Positions 59,306 through 64,000 of a DNA stretch of 64,000 nt are shown here, piece by piece. The notes beneath the pieces are model-generated. The model did no database searches and was not told the DNA's origin. It worked only from the letters and a program-made list of their open reading frames with translations. The stretch comes from an uncultured Clostridia bacterium (GTDB lineage Bacteria > Bacillota > Clostridia > Peptostreptococcales > Anaerovoracaceae), in NCBI GenBank assembly GCA_934233735.1, contig CAKQGQ010000001.1:186001-250000 (forward strand), in the 5' to 3' direction. The position numbers and the translations under genes are program-made. Position 1 is the stretch's first letter, and each line of letters begins with the position of its first letter.

Positions 59306-60046
59306 ATGTTTTGGGATTGGTGGCAAAGTCTTTTTACAGACACACCCGCATATGCGTTTTTTAACTTTAAGTTTTTACCAAAGTATGGATATGCAGTGAT
59401 TCAGGGTGTGGAATACACCCTGATTCTTTCTGTTGTATCTGTACTGCTGGCGGTGCTTCCGGCGCTGCTTTTAGCGACGATGAGACTCAGCAAAAACACA
59501 CCGGTGCGGTGGCTTTCGGGGGCTTACATTGCGATCTTTCGTTCGACACCGATGCTGGTGCAGCTGATTATTATTTATTACGGCGTTTTTAACTATATTA
59601 TCGTGCCGAAATTTCTGATTTTCGGATTTATTGATTCTACGCGATTTATTCCGGGTGTTGTAGCTTTGGCGCTGAACAGCTCTGCCTATGTTGCAGAAAT
59701 CTTCCGTGCGGGTATTTTGGCGGTAGACAGCGGTCAGATGGAAGCGGCGCGTTCGCTCGGACTTTCGCAGTCGCAGAGCATGCGGCTTGTCATTCTGCCG
59801 CAGGCAATCAAGAATGTGCTTCCGGCGCTGGCAAACGAAGTGGTTACGATGATTAAGGAAAGCTCCATCTGTATGATGCTCGGTATGGGTGAAATCATGT
59901 TTACCGCGCAGACAATCGCCGGCGGTACCTATATTTCCGTAGGACCGTATATGCTGGCTGCATTTATCTACTTTATTATCAATTACCCGACATCGAAGGT
60001 GATTGAGCACATCGAAAGGAGGATGCGTCGTGGAGACAAACGCTAA
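59306..60046 (+). CDS. Amino acid ABC transporter permease
   Basis: The 246-residue permease has about five membrane helices, the HisM/GlnP-type region AIFRSTPMLVQLIIIYYG, and the EAA loop around DSGQMEAARSLGLSQSQSM that contacts the ATPase. The ATG at 59306 follows AAAGGAA. It overlaps the ATPase gene by 17 bases. Confidence 0.93.
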   Translation: MFWDWWQSLFTDTPAYAFFNFKFLPKYGYAVIQGVEYTLILSVVSVLLAVLPALLLATMRLSKNTPVRWLSGAYIAIFRSTPMLVQLIIIYYGVFNYIIVPKFLIFGFIDSTRFIPGVVALALNSSAYVAEIFRAGILAVDSGQMEAARSLGLSQSQSMRLVILPQAIKNVLPALANEVVTMIKESSICMMLGMGEIMFTAQTIAGGTYISVGPYMLAAFIYFIINYPTSKVIEHIERRMRRGDKR

Positions 60047-60779
60047 CTGCATTATCTCGGTCAAAGACCTGGTGAAAGAATACAACGGCGGCAAAGTCGT
60101 GGCTTTGAACCACTGCAATTTAGATATAAAAAAGGGTGAGGTTGTTGCGATTATCGGACCTTCCGGTTCCGGTAAATCGACGATGCTCAGAAGCCTCAAT
60201 CTGCTGGAAGAACCGACTTCGGGAGAAATCGATTTCGAAGGTGTGAATTTAGCATCGAAAGGTATTGATATTAATGTTCATCGTCAGAAGATGGGGATGG
60301 TATTCCAGCATTTCAACCTCTTTCCGCATAAAACAGTCATCGAAAATATCATGATGGCGCCGGTGACACTTAAGCTTGCAAGTAAAGAGGAAGCCGAAGC
60401 GCAGGCGATGAAGCTTTTAGAGCGTGTAGGTCTTGCCGACAAAAAAGATGAATTTCCGAATATGCTTTCGGGCGGTCAAAAACAGCGTATTGCGATTGTG
60501 CGGGCGCTTGCGATGCAACCGGAAGTGATGCTTTTCGATGAGCCGACTTCGGCGCTCGACCCGGAAATGGTCGGAGAAGTGCTTGATGTTATGCGTGAGC
60601 TTGCGGACGAAGGCATGACGATGATCGTTGTAACACATGAAATGGGTTTTGCGAGGGAAGTTGCCGACCGCGTGATTTTCATGGCGGACGGTGCGATTGT
60701 TGAGGAAGGAACCCCATCTGAACTTTTTGATCATCCGAAGGAAGAAAGAACGAAGAATTTCCTGAATAAAGTCCTTTAG
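60030..60779 (+). CDS. Amino acid ABC transporter ATP-binding protein
   Basis: The 249-residue ATPase of the GlnQ/HisP type has Walker A GPSGSGKST, a Q-loop MVFQHFNLFPHKT, signature LSGGQKQR, Walker B VMLFDEPTSALDPE, and H-loop VVTHEMGF. The GTG start at 60030 follows AAAGGAGG. It completes a three-gene importer. It stops with TAG. Confidence 0.95.
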   Translation: METNANCIISVKDLVKEYNGGKVVALNHCNLDIKKGEVVAIIGPSGSGKSTMLRSLNLLEEPTSGEIDFEGVNLASKGIDINVHRQKMGMVFQHFNLFPHKTVIENIMMAPVTLKLASKEEAEAQAMKLLERVGLADKKDEFPNMLSGGQKQRIAIVRALAMQPEVMLFDEPTSALDPEMVGEVLDVMRELADEGMTMIVVTHEMGFAREVADRVIFMADGAIVEEGTPSELFDHPKEERTKNFLNKVL

Positions 60780-60844
60780 CTGCAAAGAACCGCAAGAGGT
60801 GTTCATATTTCGTTTAGATTAATGCCGAAAAACGGATTTTACCC

Positions 60845-60873
60845 TTGAAATTTTATCGAAACATGTCTATAAT
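60845..60873 (+). promoter_or_regulatory. Promoter of the antiporter gene
   Basis: TTGAAA (60845-60850) and TATAAT (60868-60873) are 17 bases apart, 54 bases before the start codon. Confidence 0.75.
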
Positions 60874-60927
60874 AGTCAATTGTGATACCTGATATTGATC
60901 TTATTATTTACCGGAGGAATTGACAAA

Positions 60928-62082
60928 ATGGATAACTATGTTTTCTTTGTAAGCATCGCCATTATCATGCTTACAACCAAGATTTTGGGAGACATGACCA
61001 ATAAGGTTAATATGCCGCAGGTTGTAGGGGCGCTGCTCGCCGGAATTATCATCGGGCCATCGTGTCTGGGGCTGATTGAAGAGACTGATTTCATTGCGAA
61101 AACAGCAGAAATCGGCGTCGTGCTTCTAATGTTTACTGCGGGTTTGGACACAGATATGCAGCAGCTGAAAAAAAACAGCGTTGCATGTTTTGTTGTTGCA
61201 TCAATTGGTGTGATTGTGCCGTTAATCGGCGGTACTGCTTGCTATTACTTTTATTTCGAGTCGGGTCAGACAAGCTATGACAGCATTTTAAAGGCTGTTT
61301 TCATCGGCGTTGTCCTTACTGCTACATCCGTTAGCATTACAGTTGAAGCACTCAGAGAGATGGGAAAACTCGACAGCAAGGTCGGCAATGCGATTTTAGG
61401 GGCAGCGGTAATTGACGATATTATGGGAATTATCGTTCTTACCATTGTTATAAGCCTCAAGGATGAAAGCGTTTCCATCGTGAGCATTTTACTTAAGATT
61501 CTGCTTTATGCCGCTTTGATGATTATGATTGCATATATATGCAAATCTTTCAAGGGAATTATAGATGCAAACAAAGGCAAGCGCAGAATTACGACCTATG
61601 TCGTGGCGGCATGTTTTATCGTTGCTTTTGCATCTGAAGAATATTTCGGAATTGCGGACATAACCGGTGCATATTTGCTTGGTTTGTTCCTTTCGCAACA
61701 TGAAATCAAGCATGAAATCGCCAAAAAGGTTTCGTCGCCGTCCTACCTGTTCTTCTCGCCGATTTTCTTTGCGAGCGTAGGACTGAAGGTTTCGCTTGAC
61801 GGCTTCAGCAACGAACTTCTGACTTTTTCACTGATTTTGCTTGTTGTTGCGATTTTAACGAAGATTATCGGTTGCGGTCTCGGGGCAAAGGTTTGCGGAT
61901 TCACTGCTTCGGAAGCCATTCAAGTCGGCGTCGGCATGATCTCCCGAGGCGAAGTTGCGCTGATTGTCGCACAGAAGGGCTATGACATCGGTCTGATTGA
62001 CGCGGATATGTTCCCACCGATTGTAATCGTGGTAATTGCGACTACTGTTATCACGCCGATTATTTTGAAAAAAATTATGTAG
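60928..62082 (+). CDS. Cation:proton antiporter (CPA2/KefB-NapA type)
   Basis: The 384-residue membrane protein has about twelve helices and CPA2 features: LLAGIIIGPSCLGLI, LLMFTAGLDTDM, the ATSVSITVEAL and AAVIDDIMGI segments (paired Asp for ion transport), and GMISRGEVALIVAQKG. The ATG at 60928 follows CGGAGGAA. It lacks a C-terminal TrkA-N domain. Na+/H+ or K+/H+ exchange cannot be separated. It stops with TAG. Confidence 0.92.
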   Translation: MDNYVFFVSIAIIMLTTKILGDMTNKVNMPQVVGALLAGIIIGPSCLGLIEETDFIAKTAEIGVVLLMFTAGLDTDMQQLKKNSVACFVVASIGVIVPLIGGTACYYFYFESGQTSYDSILKAVFIGVVLTATSVSITVEALREMGKLDSKVGNAILGAAVIDDIMGIIVLTIVISLKDESVSIVSILLKILLYAALMIMIAYICKSFKGIIDANKGKRRITTYVVAACFIVAFASEEYFGIADITGAYLLGLFLSQHEIKHEIAKKVSSPSYLFFSPIFFASVGLKVSLDGFSNELLTFSLILLVVAILTKIIGCGLGAKVCGFTASEAIQVGVGMISRGEVALIVAQKGYDIGLIDADMFPPIVIVVIATTVITPIILKKIM

Positions 62083-62108
62083 AACTTTAGAATGTTTTGA
62101 GTTTTTCA

Positions 62109-62142
62109 GGCTCTCATCGTATGGATGAGGGTCTCTTTTTTT
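62109..62142 (+). terminator. Terminator after the antiporter gene
   Basis: GGCTCTCATC (62109-62118) pairs with GATGAGGGTC (62124-62133) with two wobble pairs, followed by TCTTTTTTTT. Confidence 0.8.
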
Positions 62143-62227
62143 GCATAATTTTGACATAATATACAAAATTTAATACAGAAATGACAAAATGTTACAAAAT
62201 AGGACAATGATAGTCTAAAATTTCCTG

Positions 62228-62233
62228 TATAAT
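62228..62233 (+). promoter_or_regulatory. -10 element before the RinA-like gene
   Basis: TATAAT lies 28 bases before the ATG. The -35 region is poor. Confidence 0.5.
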
Positions 62234-62261
62234 AGTGGCAAAGAATGAAGGGAGAGTTTAT

Positions 62262-62672
62262 ATGAAGGATTATCAGCAAAAAAAAATGAAACCATATCTC
62301 ATGCCAGAGCCTGTCTATCGCCAGGCCTACTGGGCACTGAGAGATTTGAAGCGGATGAAGGAGGAACTTGCGCATCTGATGGAGGAGCGAGACCTCATTT
62401 CGGCCAGCGTTGCAGAGGCGTCGAATTTTGCTTCCGGCATAGGTAAAATCAGCGATGTAACGGGTAATCGCGCGATAAAAATTACACAGTTATCGGCAAG
62501 AGTTTTGGCAATGGAGACTGCATTTGACACGATTCCGGAAAAATACCGCGGTGGCCTGTGGCGAAAAAATGTTGAAAATTTAACCTTTGGGGACGGTGCG
62601 CATCTAAACACATGGAAGAAGTGGCAACAGGTTCTTATGTTCAATGTTGCAAAAAACTTACAAATTTTTTAA
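62262..62672 (+). CDS. RinA/ArpU-like small protein
   Basis: The 136-residue product has a helical N-part with LRDLKRMKEELAHLMEERDLI, a Ser/Ala-rich patch (SASVAEASNFASGIGKISDVTGNRAIKI), and a C-part LDTIPEKYRGGLWRKN...HLNTWKKWQQVLMFNVAKNL. This order resembles phage late-gene regulators of the RinA/ArpU kind and related chromosomal proteins in Clostridia. A GGGAGAG site precedes the ATG. No other phage gene is near, so it may be a domesticated regulator. The function is uncertain. Confidence 0.6.
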   Translation: MKDYQQKKMKPYLMPEPVYRQAYWALRDLKRMKEELAHLMEERDLISASVAEASNFASGIGKISDVTGNRAIKITQLSARVLAMETAFDTIPEKYRGGLWRKNVENLTFGDGAHLNTWKKWQQVLMFNVAKNLQIF

Positions 62673-62756
62673 AAAATTCAAAAAATGTGCTGAAAGAAGG
62701 GAATGGCTGTGGTATTATATTACTGTAAAATAGTGTAACCAAAAGGAGGGATTTGA

Positions 62757-63353
62757 ATGAGAAAAAGAATAACAGGACTTATTCTGATTGGGACAATGCT
62801 GGTTGCTTTGGGCTTTTGGGAGTTCTGGGGAAGAAAGAATATCGGCTATGACGAAATTTTGACAGTTCGTGCTGACGCTGCCGCAAACACAATTATTTCC
62901 CCGGAAATGCTTACAACGAAAAAGGTAGAAAATGCGCCGAAGGAGTCGCTTCGAAAGGGAGATGACGAAAAGGTCATCGGACTGGAATGTCGTCAGTTCA
63001 TTCCGAAAGGAGAAACCCTGTATGTGGCATATTTTGAGGAAAGCCGATTTCGCGTGGGTGAGGAGACCGGCAAATATGTACTTTCCATTCCAAACGACTG
63101 GCTGAAGTCCTATCCGCAGACGCTTAGGCGCGGCGACAAAGCTTTTTTCTATTGTAAGGGTCGGATTATAACCGACGCAGTTGTCGCTTATGCGCGGGAC
63201 GGAAGCAATCAAGAAGTCCGTTCTTCCGATGAAGAGCGGCTTGTCGGAAGCGCACCCGTCAGTCTGGTTGAGGTTATCGTCAACGAGGCGCAGGCGAAGC
63301 TGCTTGGGAATCTGGCGGAAAAAGGCAACAAGTTCGTGCTGCTTTATTCGTAA
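62757..63353 (+). CDS. SAF-domain CpaB-like protein
   Basis: The 198-residue protein has a membrane anchor (about residues 6-24) and a SAF domain at about 36-98 (LTVRADAAANTIISPEMLTTKKV, then GLECRQFIPKGETL). This combination is typical of CpaB/RcpC proteins of Flp/Tad pilus systems. GGAGG precedes the start. It is followed after eight bases by a CpaF-like gene, which supports a Tad-like locus. The rest of the locus would be beyond the window. Confidence 0.7.
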   Translation: MRKRITGLILIGTMLVALGFWEFWGRKNIGYDEILTVRADAAANTIISPEMLTTKKVENAPKESLRKGDDEKVIGLECRQFIPKGETLYVAYFEESRFRVGEETGKYVLSIPNDWLKSYPQTLRRGDKAFFYCKGRIITDAVVAYARDGSNQEVRSSDEERLVGSAPVSLVEVIVNEAQAKLLGNLAEKGNKFVLLYS

Positions 63354-63361
63354 GGAGGCGG

Positions 63362-64000
63362 ATGATGGAGTATCTGAAGAAAAAGGAAGACACCGGGTTT
63401 CTCAGCTTTGAGGAAGCCTGCAGACGGATAAAAGACTGTTTTGATTACGAATGGAAGGACTTCGACGATTTTGAAAAGATGGAGAGGTTAGAGCTTGAAA
63501 AGGCAGCAATTTTAGGATATGAGGAGGCGATGAATTATTATAAAACAAGAATTGCGGAAATTATCAGGCAGGAACATTTAGAGGAGGCACAGGTGCCGAG
63601 ATGGTATGAAAACCTGATAGAGGGAGTTTTCGCAGAGCTGTATGGCTTAGCGGGGCTTTCTCCATGGGTCTATGACAAGACAGAGGTATACAAAAATTCT
63701 TCCTCAGCAAAACTGATCGGAGACCGGCTATATTGTCTGATTGACGGCAAGCCGTGCCTGCAGCCGCAGAGCATCGGAAAGGAAAGGAGGGAACAGCTAA
63801 AACGGGCGTTTCTGATGAACAGCCCGCAGGAGCGCATGGAACGAGGGTTTCACGAATTGTATCTGACAAACGGAATTCGGATTACGATTTACTCGGGCCT
63901 GCGGACGAAACCAAATGAAGATATTATGGTTTTTCGTAAGTATCTTTTGCAGGATTTGAGCTTTGAAAATCTGTCAGAGCTTGGAACGATTCCACAGGAG
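63362..64000 (+). CDS. CpaF-like secretion ATPase, N-terminal part (3' partial)
   Basis: An open frame from the ATG at 63362 (or 63365) runs 213 codons to the window end without a stop. AAGGAGGCG lies just upstream. The last part, GIRITIYSGLRTKPNEDIMVFRKYLLQDLSFENLSELGTIP, matches the layout of CpaF/VirB11-type ATPases just before their Walker A motif. The first 130 residues are a charged helical region. The call is based on this stretch and on the CpaB-like neighbour; the P-loop would be outside the window. Confidence 0.65.
   Translation, partial: MMEYLKKKEDTGFLSFEEACRRIKDCFDYEWKDFDDFEKMERLELEKAAILGYEEAMNYYKTRIAEIIRQEHLEEAQVPRWYENLIEGVFAELYGLAGLSPWVYDKTEVYKNSSSAKLIGDRLYCLIDGKPCLQPQSIGKERREQLKRAFLMNSPQERMERGFHELYLTNGIRITIYSGLRTKPNEDIMVFRKYLLQDLSFENLSELGTIPQE

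Noticed and set aside
62262..62672. A prophage at the right end
   Set aside because: Only one phage-like gene is seen, with no integrase, terminase, capsid or attachment repeats; the following genes are Tad-like.
1..64000. CRISPR arrays, insertion sequences, rRNA genes and further tRNAs
   Set aside because: No regularly spaced repeats, transposase genes, IS ends, rRNA sequence or other cloverleaf with CCA were noticed.

Overview
The window reads as chromosome of an anaerobic, endospore-forming Firmicute of the class Clostridia. It carries five sporulation genes of the sigma cascade type (sigE with spoIIGA, sigG, sigF with spoIIAA/AB, sigK), Firmicute-type ABC exporters, an RNase Y gene and an acyl-CoA dehydrogenase/Etf operon of the ferredoxin-linked anaerobic kind. 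The most distinctive trait is a complete bacterial pyrrolysine (Pyl) cassette with a split PylS, which suggests a methylamine-using clostridium. A relative of the Anaerovoracaceae (Clostridiales Family XIII) is a guess; nothing here settles the genus.

Layout. 1-7256: a methylamine corrinoid protein (5' end outside the window), two candidate corrinoid-reactivation genes, then pylB-pylC-pylSc-pylD-tRNA-Pyl-pylSn. 7270-9052: a LysO-type lysine exporter and a convergent lexA. 9171-10544: infC-rpmI-rplT with an attenuator leader and an ATT start on infC. 10633-15639: an unknown gene, rmuC, a metallophosphoesterase, deoB and pyrimidine-nucleoside phosphorylase. 15709-21499: small unknowns, a D-Ala-D-Ala carboxypeptidase, a DUF3343 protein and a divergent heterodimeric ABC exporter. 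21545-24062: spoIIGA-sigE-sigG. 24194-25897: an IscU-like scaffold and the GGGtGRT protein. 26001-31958: a full PyrR-attenuator-led pyrCKDFEBI operon. 32057-35789: two lipoproteins (BMP-type binding protein, extracytoplasmic trigger-factor-like isomerase), ylmC, nrdR, cmk. 35826-38097: a PBP-like fragment, sigK, a DUF1540 protein and radC. 38156-45243: mreBCD, a large PBP2, a lone minD, and rodA on the other strand. 45395-53073: rny, MATE pump, cysteine desulfurase plus thiI, MBOAT plus SGNH pair. 53058-54586: spoIIA operon. 54658-58107: acyl-CoA dehydrogenase, etfB, and an etfA with a 2[4Fe-4S] domain. 58252-60779: polar amino acid ABC importer. 60845-62142: cation/proton antiporter. 62262-64000: a RinA-like small protein, then the beginning of a Tad/Flp-like locus (CpaB-like, CpaF-like cut by the window end).

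How the parts work together. The Pyl genes make and charge pyrrolysine for UAG codons, presumably in a methylamine methyltransferase upstream of the window, whose methyl group would go to the corrinoid protein at 1-632. The activator genes would keep its cobalt reduced. Despite this, by my count 20 of 68 genes here end in TAG, so amber is still an ordinary stop codon. The mre/PBP2/rodA, dac and sigma-factor genes cover growth and sporulation morphogenesis.

Limits: all calls are from reading the sequence; no database search, folding or alignment was run. Starts were chosen by ribosome binding sites and by remembered family lengths.
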